NCBI GenBank assembly: GCA_027382625.1 | Contig: JAJKFJ010022703.1 | Location: forward strand, 1-64,000 | Reading direction: 5' to 3' | Origin: Tetmemena sp. SeJ-2015 | Lineage: Eukaryota > Ciliophora > Spirotrichea > Sporadotrichida > Oxytrichidae | DNA length: 64,000 nucleotides | Shown: positions 46,842-58,926 of the stretch, piece after piece | Layout: each line of letters opens with the position of its first letter | Position numbering within the stretch: position 1 is the first letter of the stretch | Made by a program: the position numbers and the translations under genes | Notes under the pieces: generated by a model | Told to the model about the DNA's origin: nothing | The model's database searches: none | What the model saw: only the letters and a program-made list of their open reading frames with translations

Positions 46842-47500
46842 TCACGCTATGCCTTCCTCTTTCTATAGGTAAACTTGAGTTAATTTGTTAAGAGTTAATT
46901 GAAAAAGAAGAAGAAGAAGAAGAATTGTGAATTATTTTTCTTACTTAGAATAGCTTGTAGGCCTCTGTTATAGCTGAGAAACAGCGATTGGCGATGTAGA
47001 CCTTATCAGGCTGATCTTCGCAATTTCTGAGCCTATCTGGATGGCAAAGCATGGTAGCTTTCCTGTAGTACTTTTTGACTTCTTATGGATCTAGTAGCTT
47101 ATCCATACCCACTCTTTACCATCCGTTATTTGCCCATAGAATACACAACCATAAAAATAAAATGTCTTGGAGAGTACAGAGCAAAACTCTCACGTGATTC
47201 TTCATTGGGCCTGATCCCACCCACATATTAAATCCAGCAATATTTGTGTATATTGATGCGTTGTTCATGCCTAACTTAAGCGGCGTGCCATTCCTCCTAT
47301 TTCTGAGCTTGGTTGTCGTAGATTTATTTCACAAATGAGATCTTGTCATCTGGACCCATTTGGGCAGCCGCTTGCCCTGGCTAGGCCTGATTAGGATCAG
47401 GTACTGGAATTGGATCAAAGTTCAGGTCTAAAGTCAAATTTATAGCAGAATATGCGGTTATGAAATATAATGAGCTAAATGTGTTTTCGATAACAAGAAG
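46842..47500 (-). CDS. Auxilin/GAK-like J-domain protein
   Basis: A C-terminal J domain: LLDPQEVKKYYRKATMLCHP with the HPD tripeptide at 47035-47043 and AITEAYKLF. It is preceded by NHVRVLLCTLQDILFLW and W/VGMDKL, which matches the helix before the J domain of auxilin. Auxilin recruits Hsc70 to uncoat clathrin vesicles. An 82-bp intron (46863-46944) containing a microsatellite precedes the last five codons (KEEGIA, TGA). The N-terminal region (DPIPVPDPNQAQPGQAAA) is Pro/Gln-rich. The start codon and several joints (near 47150 and 47240) are not resolved. Confidence 0.75.
46907..46924 (+). repeat. (GAA)6 microsatellite inside an intron
   Basis: Six GAA units on the plus strand (TTC on the coding strand) just inside the last intron of the J-protein gene, possibly doubling as its polypyrimidine stretch. 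Confidence 0.8.
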
Positions 47501-47532
47501 CAAGTAAGTATGTGCAAATCTTGCGAGACATC

Positions 47533-49143
47533 TCACATCAGAGGTATATAGTGATTGATTCTCTCTGTGAGGTAAGGAATTTTTTTCCAAGCAAAATCAT
47601 GAAGACATATTCCATCAGTGCACTACTCGTGCTCACCCCAAGGAGTGCCTAATGAAGCTTACTATTCAGTTAGTTGAATAACAGCGTCTCTGGAATATTC
47701 CCAGTTAGTGCAATCATCTCCGGTCAGTTTCATATCTTAGCAAGTTACTGTTGAGCTAGTAGCAGCTATTGAAACTATTGGAACTGGAAGTTTATTAGCA
47801 TCAGAGTCAACATTCGTAATTGAGCATTCTAAATCGCAAGATTCTACTGTGTCTCTGTTGCCAAAAGCCTATGCATACCAATTCCTTGAAGTGATAATAT
47901 TCCATTTGGTAGCAGCTTCATATTTTTGTGGCACAAAGTCTCCTTTTGTTTAACCAAGAAAAGGAGTTCCTAAAAATAATGGCCATGCTAGGCTTATATC
48001 ATTGACTCTATTTATACCATCAGCTTGAGCCTAATAAACTTTAGCTGGATCTTGGCTTGTTTTAGCGGCAATTAATTAGTAATAATTCATGGTAGGGACG
48101 CTATCTAGTTAAATGATTCCCTTAATTGATCCCAAATTATTTCCATAGTATCGGCAGAGCTATCCACCAGCAGAGTGGCCAATGCAAACTACTCTGCGAG
48201 TCAATCCTGTCACTGGAAAATTAACTTAGGAAAGGGCCTGGACCATGTAGCCCATAGTTTTGCTTTCGCTTTGAGGGTAAGGTGCCTGCTCGCTTTTTCC
48301 ATAACCTGGTCGATCATAAGTGCAAACAGTGTAGTCAGCAGCAAGACTCTCTTGCAAACCAATCATATCATACGCTGAGGAGCCCCCACCCACTTCTATT
48401 AAAATCACAGTGCTGGTCATAGGATTGGGATTGGAGTATCCATCTCCGATGCAATAAGTTCTGATTCTGAGGTCTTAGCCTTTATCTGTTTGAACGGTAA
48501 CAAATCTATCTTGCTCTAGCGCAAGTGGCTATGTAACAGATTCATAAATTGGTTGCAGTGAGATCAGAGTGTTCATCAAAGTGAGAGTGCCAACAGCTGT
48601 CCAAAATACCACTGATATCAAGCCTGAAATAGATGACTACACTCTCTTCTTTGGAGCCTTTGCTATTCCCAATCCTGAGAAAAGTGAGAAGAGCTGATCT
48701 TGGAAGGCTATTGATAGTAAGTTTCCTGAGAGAATAGTAGCGAGGAATGCTCCTAAGTAATCTGGAACCGCATTAATCAACAAGCTGATAACAGCAAGAG
48801 TAGTCAGTCCACCTTGAATTCCAAAAAGCACTTAGGAAGTGAAGTTGTCAGTTAAGTCTGTGGAATAAGTGGTGCTGAGCCAGTTTCGCTCTATGAAGGA
48901 GAATAAATTCCAAACTGAGAGTAAAGCAGTTGATATTCCTAACCAGAAAGATGTAGCTGGGCTGGCTTTAGTCAAGTAGAGATTTGGAGAAGGTCTATAG
49001 AGAGAAAGTGCAGCCAATATTGAAGTTCCTGCTGAGAATAGAATCGATAAGATCAGAGCACCAGGGATTGCAAAAGTTATAGGATGAGATGAGTCTGTTG
49101 AAGAGACAGGCGCCAACTCAAGCGAGTCTAAGGTTATATTCAT
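47533..49143 (-). CDS. Membrane-anchored alpha/beta hydrolase, 536 aa
   Basis: One frame of 537 codons without intron or IES. The N-terminal 200 residues contain five or six TM segments (for example FAIPGALILSILFSAGTSIL and GLTTLAVISLLINAVPDYLG). The hydrolase domain follows: VILIEVGGGSSAYDM (oxyanion region), YDRPGYGKS, the nucleophile elbow IGHSAGG (complement of 48163-48183), and the C-terminal LHDFAWKKIPYLTERINHYI containing the likely catalytic His. Substrate unknown; serine hydrolases of this shape include lipases and peptidases. Ends 30 bp upstream of the J-protein coding region. Confidence 0.88.
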
Positions 49144-49440
49144 TAGAGTAGAGAACTTTGAATAAGGATACTTTATTTCTCTTAATTTTAATATAATTGG
49201 AGAGTAAATAAAAAAAGAAGATTATTTAACCATTTTCATAATTTAAATTTTATATGCATAACAAATTCCATGTCTATAATTATCTCTTTAGAGCAAATAT
49301 AACATAATTAGATTATTTAAATATCTATTTATATAAAATTAATCACGTTCATAATGTATCTTAATTTTATAAATATTATTTGATATATATTAAATTAACT
49401 TCAATAATAATATAGATCTTATAAATTTCAAAAGATAGAT
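49144..49440. other. Intergenic, very AT-rich
   Basis: About 300 bp of nearly pure A/T. Nothing recognised. Confidence 0.5.
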
Positions 49441-50657
49441 GCTGCTCTCAAGTTTTTACATATCTCTAACAAAAAGTAAATTTGGCTATAGTATTCCGTT
49501 TCCAAATTATAAAAATGAGCTAGATGGCTGTTAGTTTTACTGCTAATGAGAATGGGACTGTGATGGCTGGCTATCGAAGATGTCAAATACGCTATCAGAT
49601 CCAGCATTACCATTAGAAGCACCTGCATTCTGCCAACTTTCATTATTATCCTCATTACTATCATCACTTTGATCCTCCTCTGAGAATAGTAAATTTTATT
49701 TTCCTCCTCCGGCAGCAGCCTAATCATTCACTTTGTTGTAAGTTACGTTATCCCATGCGTTTGGCTCAGTCTCAACCCTCTCAGCTTCGTAATCTTGGTC
49801 AAAGATGTTTGCTGAAGGTGTCGTCGCCCCACCTTGAGCAAAGTTTCCTGAAGAGGCTACTTTCTTTCCAGCCAGATTTTTGGCAGAGTTGTCTTGATAA
49901 TTCTAGTTCTCAAATGTGGAAGTTTTGGCCTGCTGTTATTGAGGAGCTGATTACCTGGTGGCTGATTCATACTCGAAGATGCCAGAGTCCACTTGATTTT
50001 ACTACTACTACTGCTACTGCTAAGCTTTCTTAGAGCCTTGGCCATCGAAGAAGCCTCCAAACTTTTGAAAGACAGAAGTGATGTCTGGGATGCTAAATCT
50101 GCTATCTTTAGGATTTTTCTAGGCTGCCTATTATGTATAGTCCTGAGTCATTGGATCGAAGTCAACCTGACCTGCTCCTACTTTGCCAGTGCTATTGCCT
50201 CCGTCACTCATTCCAGCTAAGCTATTCCTCTGGCTCTTGCTGTAAGTTTATGCATTTATGTGCTCTCTCTGCATCTAAACTTTCTTGTGGCTTATTCCAG
50301 CAGGCAAGCGAAGTGCCTTGATTCTGATCCTTTCTTTGTTGTGAGGCACTGCGATGTCTTGAGTCAGATCCACATCCTGCCAAACTGTCATCCTCTTATT
50401 CTAAGAAATCTATAGACTCGTCTCGAACCTCAGCACATACTAGCTATTTAAAAGTAAGACTTAAGAGACAGCTTAAAATCTAAATTTGGGTCTGCATATT
50501 TCAAAGGGAAGGATTCGAGCACTTCGGAGAGTCTGACATCGCTGAGAGATGCGTACTTGTTAGGGAGGATGAATATGTTAGGGAAGGGATTCTGCTTTGG
50601 ATCCATCTCCACGTCATCATTTTGAATGAAGTATTCGCACACGATTGGTTTCGCCAT
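49440..50657 (-). CDS. Protein with possible DIX-like N-terminus and Q/N-rich body
   Basis: Starts MAKPIVCEYFIQNDDVEMDP, then FPNIFILPNKYASLSDVRLS and EVLESFPLKYADPNLDFKLS. The spacing of hydrophobic residues recalls a DIX-type ubiquitin-like fold, but I cannot confirm it. The body is rich in Gln, Asn, Ser and Gly (for example VDFDPMTQDYTQQAAQKNPK and KFGGFFDGQGSKKA) and ends in an acidic Asn/Ser stretch. At least two frame changes (near 50420 and 50250) imply IESs. The 3' end near 49440 is approximate. Confidence 0.55.
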
Positions 50658-50889
50658 TTTGTCAGTAGTTTATTGCTGCAGCTACAAATTCAATTTTTAA
50701 TTAAGTCGATAGTATTATTTCACATTCTGAAAAATTAAAGAAGCAGCAGATGCAAAGATAGACTTATGAATGATTTTTGATTCCTCTATTTCTCTCTTCA
50801 AGAATTCTATGACTATTATATTATTATTATTGTTGTTATTGAAGTGTAAAGAATGATTTGGAACTAACTCTATAAAATTTAATTCAAAT

Positions 50890-53800
50890 ATGAATTCACT
50901 CATTGAAGCAGGCAGCCCATCAAGCAAATTAGAAAATGTCTTCGCTCAGTCCAATTCACTAACTGGTTATTAAATCCCATCAGACGAAGCTGAACAGCCG
51001 AACTCAGACGCTCAATTTGAAGTTCAAGCCTAAAATCAATTGCAAGATGTTGTCTCTAATTCAAACTCTCCCAAAAAGCAGAGCTATAAAATGGAATAGC
51101 TCTCAAATAATCATGAAGGTTACGAAGATGACCCACAGCAAACTTCTTCTAACTTGAGAGAGATTAATATCATGGCCAGCTCAAAGGAACCAAACTTATT
51201 TATTGATTAGAAGATGAGTATGCCAAGTTCCATTCAGTCCACAAAGACTGCTGGAAATATAAAGCAGCAGTACTTTGAAGACAAGGAAAACAATGACATA
51301 TTGCAGTAATACAATCTTCCGCAGAGCATGATGAGCCAGTAATATCATCAAGCCATTAAAAAGTCCAGTTCACAAGCAGATATCAATGTATAATAAACCT
51401 TATACTATCTATACTTGCATGTAATGTGTCTGTGTCCTAAGATTACAGCATGAATGATGCTCCTTACAGTAATGAGTAGTTTGATGACGAGAACAACAGT
51501 ATAGGTAACCAAAGCTTCTCAGAAAATTTGCAAACAGGAAATCAATCTCGTCAAGCATAGTCAATTTAAAACTAGAGTCAGGTTACGAAAAAGAAACCTG
51601 TAAACAAGCGATCTCAAAGCAAGGACGTGAAGATTCTTCAAACTATGAAAGCCTACTTTCCTTAGTTAGCTCCTAATGAGAAGAAGAAATCTGGCGCTTT
51701 GATACAGTAGCAGAGCAACCCTCTCCTCTAGAAAGCATATGGTGTCCAAAGATAAAATACTCATAGTCAAGGCAAGGGGATGGGGCAACATTCAGAGAGA
51801 ATCATCTTTGTCGAAAATAGGAGAAAGCCTGCTCCAAGCAACACTACTCAAGCTACCATCGACTATAGAGCTATGTAGAGATCAATTGATAGGAAAGAAG
51901 CACAAATGAGCAATAACAACTCTGCCCTTAATCCAAGCAGCACAGTAACTTCTAAGAATGCGGATTAAATGCGCAAGAATACTCAACTTCCCCCAATTAA
52001 CAGGAGGCAGCAGATCTAGGTTCTTGACTAGTCTTAAACTGCTTAGAATATCTCTCCCCGTACTCAAATGTCTGCAAAGATTCTCTCCCCACTTTCAAAT
52101 AACTAGCAGTAGTAATACTCTCAAGAAGGCGGTTATATTCTTCAATCTTAGCCTTCTTCACAAGCTCACTCACAGTAAATGAGTTAGCTTTCTGATAAAA
52201 AGAGGAAGTCTAGTAAATTCAATTACACCTCAACTTCAGATTCAAACCCTGTGAAGGACCTATATATGGTGAATGGAGTAATTTTAGAGGGTTTCGCTGG
52301 AGAATTGGATCCAGAACAGCAGAGATTGAATCAGCAAAGGATCGACTACGAGAGGAAGAATCAGGAGATGATTCAACGCATGCAAGAAAAGAAGAACTAG
52401 GAGATGCGCATTATAGAGGAAGAACGTAGAAAGCTTCAGAAAAGACAACAGAAGCTGAAGAATATGATCCTGAAGGAGGCAGCAGAGATCAGAGAAAGAA
52501 AGGCGCGACAGGAGGAAGAAGCCAAGAGGAAGTAACTAGAGGAAGGGGATAAGGAAAAGAAAAAGACACCCAAGAAGATCAAGCCATACATTCCTCAGCC
52601 TAAGGTCTAAAAAGTTGAGATGGATATTTAAGAAGCATTGAATGAACAGCCACCTGAAGAGGAGGAGAAGCAGAAGATGGATATGCTAAAGAAATACTAT
52701 CGTTCTCGCTATGCTACCTTCCTAAAGACTATTTAAGAGAAGAACAAGAAGAGGGAGGAAGAGCTTGAGGTTATTCGCCGCAAAGAAGAGAAGAAGAAAG
52801 CTAAGTTGCAAGAGGAGCTTGGCATAAAATAAGTGCAAAGCAGATTCATGGAGGATGTGGCAAAGATCAGCAAGGAGGCAAATGATAAGGTTATCATTGA
52901 GGAAGTTCCAAAGAAGAAGCCTAAGGACTTGGTACCAAGAAGAGGAAGTAGCATCGCAAATGTGAAGAGCCTAACCAGCACTTCCAATTTCAACTAGACC
53001 AACACCTCTCAGACTACTTAGAGCGATAGCATGTCAGAGATTTAGAAGATCTATGTGAAGGACAGCAAGCGAAACAGGAGCAACTCAAACTCATAATAGA
53101 GAGCTCTCACTCCCAAGGTGAAGAAATCCAAGAGAGTGATTGTGATGCCCATCGACGAGAAGACTGAGGAGGACTTCGAGAAGGAGCAGAAGGCCAAGAA
53201 AGAGGCGGCTGAGAAGATCAAGCAGAGGCAACAAAAGTAAATTATCTTAATTACTTTGATTGATATAATTATTTCATAAAATATTTACTTGCTAGACTTG
53301 TAGGAGAAGAAAGAGAAGGACTAATAGAAAATGGAGGAAGAGCGCAAGAAGAAGGAGCAGCTGGTAAGACTAGCAAGGGAGCAAGCCAAGCAGAACTTCG
53401 ACAAAGTTTAGAACCAACCAGGTCTGAAGGAAGTGCAGGACAAGCATTCTGAGAAGAGAGCATCTGCCAGTGATGACGATGACGAGGAAGCCGACGCCAA
53501 AAAGAAAAAGAAGAAGCAGAAGAAGGCAGAGGGAGGATAGATGGAGTCCTTCCTAGAGAGGAACAACCCCAAGAAGGTGATCTTCCCCAACATCACCGAC
53601 ATGGCCACTTGGAAGAAGAAGTACAAGGTAGATGACAACGTGAAGGTTTTCATTTGCACTGGAGGCTACCCAGACATAAAGAGAGCCCTAAAGAAGAGAG
53701 GGTGGGTGGAGAACAAAGACTCAACCTCGCCCTGCTTTGACTTTAAGTGGGTGCTAAAGTCCAAGGACATAGACCACAACACCCTCAACGATCAATAGCT

Positions 53801-55428
53801 TGTCAACCACTTCAACAAGGCCACAGCAATCACTACCAAAGTAGGACTCTGTCACAACTTGAAGAATCTGATCTGGTTCAACAATGTGGACATCGACACC
53901 TTCTACCCTCGATGCTTTGATCTAGCAATGCAGGAGGATCTAGATGACTTCATTCAAGAATTCAAAGCAATGAAGGCAGAGTCTTATGTGAAGCAGTTCG
54001 TGAGGGAGATGCGAGAATCTCTAGGAGAGAAGCCCTCTTAAGTAACAGACAAGATACTCAAGGTTGCTCTAAAAGTGTGTGAGAAGCGACTACGAGAGCT
54101 AGATGAACTTATTGACGATCCAAATGCTTTCACAAGTCTGGTTACTGAGGAGGAGTGGGCTATTCTAGGGGCTGATGAACTCAACCCAGAGTCACTCGCA
54201 AAGCAGAAACATGAGAACTGGCTTGCAAAGAACGAAGTAATGCAAAACGAGAAGAAGAAACAGGACAAGAAGGCAAAGGATGCTGCAGACAAGCTAAAGA
54301 AGAAGAAAAAAAGGAAGCCAAAGAAGCCTCAAGCAGGTCAAACTAATGAGAACGGAGAAGAAGATTACGAAAAAGATGGAGACTTTGAGGGCTGGGATTC
54401 TGAGAACAAACGCAACGATGGCGAGGAAGGAGAAGAAGACATCATTGATGACGATGACGAGGATCAGGCCAAGGTGGATTAGGATATCGACTTGAAGATA
54501 ATGAACAAGCATCCTGAGTATAAACGAGCAGTTAAGATCCTTGAGGATTTGAAAGAGAAGTACCCTCAGTTTAATTTGAATGGAGAGAAGAACATATGGA
54601 TCATAAAGCCTGCTGGCTCTTCTCGAGGCAGAGGTATTGTGCTATACAAACAGCTAGTAGAGATCTTGGATCTCTGCAAGCAGAAAGAATCCCAATACAT
54701 CGCTTAGAAATACATAGAGAACTCACTGATTGTGAAGAACAGGAAGTTTGATATCCGCTAGTGGGTGCTGGTTACAGACTGGAACCCTCTTACAGTGTGG
54801 GTGTATTAAGAACCCTACTTCAGATTCCCTGCTTCAGACTACAACGCCAACAACATTTTGGACAGGTTCATTCATTTGACAAACAACTCAGTAGCTAAGT
54901 ACGCAGAGTCGGCAGTAGTTACTCACGAGATAGAAGGAAACATGTGGTGCTTTGAGGAGATGCATAATTATCTGCAAGAAGAATACGGATGGGATGTGTG
55001 GGAAGACAAGTGCAAGGAGCAGACTAACAACATCATCATCAATTGTTATTAAGTAGTGTGTTGATTTGTATTATTGCTTGGAGAGTGTGCAGGATATGTT
55101 CGAATGCAAGCCTGGATGCTTTGAGTTGTTTGGTTTCGATCTGATGATAGACGAGGATTTTAACATGTGGCTGATTGAGGTGAACTCTTCCCCTGCTATG
55201 GACTACTCCACCACAGTCACAGAGCGACTGGTGAAACTTGTTCTAGAAGACACAGTCAAAGTGGTTGTTGATTACGCTCAAGCCAAGAAGAAGTCAAAGG
55301 TGGACACAGGGCTCTTCGAATGCATCTACAAAGCTTAAAAGATAGTTGATAAGCCTATCAACAGCTTCGGCCTCAATCTAGTTTGCGAAGGCAAAAAGAT
55401 GGCGGCAAGCAAAGTAGCTCAGTTCTGA
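50890..55428 (+). CDS. TTLL3: Tubulin glycylase of the TTLL3/TTLL8 type
   Basis: Adds glycine to tubulin tails in cilia. The C-terminal TTL domain shows WIIKPAGSSRGRGIVLYKQL (ATP-grasp), [33 protein letters not shown] and GFDLMIDEDFNMWLIEVNSS (metal/ATP-binding Asp/Glu/Asn). The glycylase-specific region with TGGYPDIKRALKKRGWVEN is also present, as in TTLL3/8. The first 450 residues are Gln/Ser-rich and disordered, followed by Lys/Glu coiled coil. IESs: 51382-51443 (pointer GAT), a 66-bp in-frame segment at about 53240-53305 (pointer AG) and 31 bp at about 55045-55075 (pointer ATTG). 4380 bp = 1460 codons. Confidence 0.92.
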
Positions 55429-55574
55429 TACTCATAGTGCTGCTCATTAACACATTATAAAGACCTTTCATCATCGTTGTTGTTGGCAAGATGATGATGG
55501 TGATAGAGGGAGTTGTTATTGATTATATCAATATGATGATGGATTATTATTGTTAATTTATAATCTTAAATTTA

Positions 55575-56319
55575 ATGGAAGCAAAGTCAGCCACTAAAAC
55601 CTTCCGTCAGGCCGTCCTACTAGTGTCGCTTGGCCTGGCGCTAATCACCGTATCTCTGCTAGCTGCAGGCTACCCTGACTGCTAAACTGCTAATCTCTAT
55701 TTCGCAATCAATCACTATTATTGATATGGGATTGAGTTGGAGAGTGAATATTGAATGGGGATGATCTTCTTCATCTACGCAGTGATCTTCCTGATGATGT
55801 TGATGCAGTTCATAGGGCTAGTGACGTGCCTGAAGACCATCCCTCGCGCAATCATGGGCTTCTATTTCGTGCTGGTGGCAGTGATGTTCTACGTGCAGAT
55901 GGTTATATTCAAGGGAGATAACTGCTACCAAGACTCACCTGTACTTTTCATCTGGCTGGTCTCCCAAATTGGCCTATTCTTATTATCTTAAGTACATTGA
56001 ATTATCTGTATTCTACCTGGTAATTGCATTTGGGCTTGCAAAGTGGGGATCTTACATTTGCTGGTAAGCAGAGTCCCAGGACTAAATGGCCAAGCGAGCA
56101 GTTGAAGACTACCTAAAGAAGATGAAGAATAAGAATCAACTAATGCTTGAAAACTATGACGATAAAAATAAACCACTCCTGCAAAGTGACGATGATGAGG
56201 AGCACAAATACTCAGACGAGAGTCACAGCTCTGACGAGGAAAGCAATCGCAAAAAGAAAAAGAAGAAGAGCAAGAAGAGTAAGATATAGCAGACGGGAGT
56301 TCTCGCCATCGAAAACTGA
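55575..56319 (+). CDS. Four-TM hypothetical protein, 222 aa
   Basis: TM segments near residues 10-30 (FRQAVLLVSLGLALITVSLL), 45-70 (IFFIYAVIFLMMLMQFIGLV), 75-100 and 115-155. A polar Lys/Asp/Ser-rich C-tail ends in a lysine cluster. IESs: a 57-bp in-frame one between ATC repeats (about 55711-55770) and 19 bp with pointer TTATCT (about 55990-56008). Closure: 669 bp = 223 codons. Tetraspan-like topology but no tetraspanin CCG motif seen. Confidence 0.75.
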
Positions 56320-56489
56320 TTTCCCATTCAACTTAAGCAATCACAAATACAACTTAACTCATTCATTATCTTCTTAAGTATTTCTCTAAGTCCTTAGCAG
56401 ATTCTTATCACATTTAGTGATTGCATTTTAACTCGGGAAGATAATTAATGTGTGATGTGGTGAGATAGTAATTAAAGAATCTAGAAGCA

Positions 56490-57785
56490 ATGAACGCCTT
56501 GATTGTGATAGGATTTATTTCGGCCATAGTTTATGGGCTGCTAGTTGATGGCACATTTTTCAAAATCTACTTTACCCTTGTGGCTATTTACACTGTGATA
56601 TTCCAATTCGTGTTTATCAATAGAAGCTAAATCATAAAGAGAAAGAATATCACTGTATCTACTTGGGGTGGTAAGTCAAAAAATCAATGAAGTGTCAAAC
56701 TTTTTAAACTAAATGTGCTAATAGCCCCTACTGACCCGACCTCTTACATCGTGGTGGACTTCGACATGACTAAGACAATTTAGTTCCTTAAAAAGATCAA
56801 GTAAGTTTTGGGATGAGGTCTTATAATGATGTAGTGAGTCGTAGACAGAAGCAAAGGTCACAGTAACTCACATTATGTCGAAGGCCATGATGCTCGCATA
56901 GCACAGAAACAGAAGAGATGTCGGCAGAATCAAGTGGGGACATGTAAGTCATTACTTCCCATTTGAGGATGGAGAACTTAAAATCACCTAGAACTCTATT
57001 GATAATGTTCATATATGCGCTTTTACAGAGGACTTAACTTTACAATATAGTTCTAAAAATCAGAGAAGGTGGGTGTGTCAGTGCTAGTTGACAGTGGCGC
57101 AGGAAAAGACTTAGTTCCAGTGAATATTTGGGAAATGCAAAACGATAGCATCCTAGATATTGCTAAATTCTGCAATGACCGCGTCCTCAAGGCAAAGAAC
57201 AATCAGGACAAGGATCACGCTAAAGTGACACAGCTATTTGGCGTGATGCCTACCTATATCATGGGAGTACTCGTGACTGTTCTATCATACTTAGGACAAT
57301 GCGTTGGAATTAGTCTTCCTTAAAAATATAAGTGAATTAAGTTATAGTTATCCACCCCTAGGAGTAAGATTAATTATGTATAAGTCATTGTCTTTATTGC
57401 TGGGCTATTTAATTGACTGCTGACGTTTGCATTAAATTAACTTCGTGTGCTATAGGTGAAAGCAAACGCCTTCGGTCAATCAGTTTTAACCAACGTCGGC
57501 ACTCTAGGTCTTGAGCAAGGTTTCGCCCCTCTCCCCTGCCCCATGCACATCATGTTCATCATCTGCATTGGGAAGATAGTTCCCAAACCTGTAGTGGTAG
57601 ATGGGCAGATTGTGATTAGAGACATCATGAACACTGTGTGGACAATTGACCATAGATATGGAGATGCAGCACTTGGACTTAGATTCATCAAAATTGTCAA
57701 AGACTTCACTGAGGATCCTGATAACTTTGATATCAACAAGTACCCCGACTGCTCTAGCTATCAACAAACCGTCAAGAAGGAATGA
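56490..57785 (+). CDS. 2-oxoacid dehydrogenase (E2) acyltransferase-like protein with TM N-terminus
   Basis: The catalytic-domain signatures are clear: QSVLTNVGTLGLEQGFAPLP, VVVDGQIVIRDIMNTVWTID and the active-site HRYGDAALGLRFIK (HRxxDG-type, here HRYGDA). Instead of lipoyl domains the N-terminus carries two TM helices (LIVIGFISAIVYGLLVDGTF). This makes it a member of the stand-alone, membrane-anchored E2-like acyltransferases of protists rather than a mitochondrial E2. Introns: 56671-56724, 56801-56834, 57364-57455. IESs: 57031-57065 (CAGAG) and 57320-57353 (TCC). 1047 bp = 349 codons. Confidence 0.85.
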
Positions 57786-57949
57786 GATACTAAAGAAGGA
57801 GCAGATAAAGAGTTTAAATATGAAAAGTGCTTGCTTAACTGAAGAAGAAGATGGAATACTTGTATTTATTTCAAAGTTTAATCTTTTTGCTTAAAAATGG
57901 AGTTGAGATTAAAATATCACGAAAGTTGGGAGTTTATAATAAGTTTAAA

Positions 57950-58559
57950 ATGAGAATTCTGCCAACTCACTCAACCAGCAAGCTTCTTTTGTTGCTGAGT
58001 TTCACTTGCTTACTGTTCGTTTGCTTCTAAGGATAGGCTTAGAGTCACTCCCCAGCTAAACTTAAAACTGACTCCAAAGGCAGAGGGAAATCGCAGGATG
58101 GGTTAATGACCAAGGGAATGAAGTTATTATAGAGTACTCTCTATGGAGAGAGACCTGTGCTGGGGTGTGAGCTTGACTAAGCTATGCACAATACAATGAT
58201 TGATGCTTTGGCTGAACAGCTCGGACTTGATAGACCTCTTTTGCAGTATGGCTACTACTGTAAGTTGAAGCAACAAATATTTTCAATGCTTTTATAGGTG
58301 GAGATAAGATCGTTACTAATCCTAACATCACTATTTAATTTCTAAGATTTTAGTTTTACTGATAAAAGGATAGTATTTGAGTAATAATAACACAAATGTT
58401 ACAAACGGCACGAACGGCTCCAACGGCAGCAACGGTTCTAATGGTTCAATCACTCCAGGAAAGAACTCCATCACTCTTCTTAGTATATTATAGTTTTAAC
58501 TTCGTTCATTTAGCGTGGGTCTAGTCACTTCAGTCACCCTATTCACCCTCTTCTATTGA
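57950..58559 (+). CDS. Secreted/GPI-type surface protein, 183 aa
   Basis: N-terminal signal peptide (LLLLLSFTCLLFVCF) and a hydrophobic C-terminus (FSVGLVTSVTLFTLFY) preceded by an Asn/Gly/Ser/Thr-rich stretch with repeated NGS/NGT (potential N-glycosylation sites). This is the layout of a GPI-anchored ciliate surface protein. Two pairs of Cys in the middle. Intron 58260-58297; IES 58355-58374 (pointer TAGT). 552 bp = 184 codons. No family recognised. Confidence 0.75.
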
Positions 58560-58926
58560 AAACAAATCCCATAATATAAATCAATCTTAACTTCAACTAA
58601 AAATAGTTGCTAAACTTTCAATTCTTCAATAACAATTACTACAAATGATCTTTGAGAAGTGAAGATTTTTGTTCTAAAAATCTTTGGCCAAAGATGATTG
58701 GTATAATTTTTGTTTTGTTCTGATATAAAACAGGGGGAGAGAGATACTAAATTGATTATCTATTCTTCAATCTCTTTTAAGTTTAGATATCAGAATATGC
58801 TATGATCGAATTGAACAATAATGTTGAATAAATGTAATAAGATGACAAATTCAATTCAGCTTAATCTTTAAATTAGATGTTGATTGATAAATAATGAGAA
58901 TACAATTCTGGAGTAAATAATTTAAA
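58560..58926. other. Intergenic, AT-rich
   Basis: About 370 bp of spacer; nothing recognised. Confidence 0.5.

Noticed and set aside
49993..50321. Plus-strand open frames opposite the Q/N-rich gene
   Set aside because: Leucine/serine-rich shadows of glutamine and asparagine codons on the other strand.
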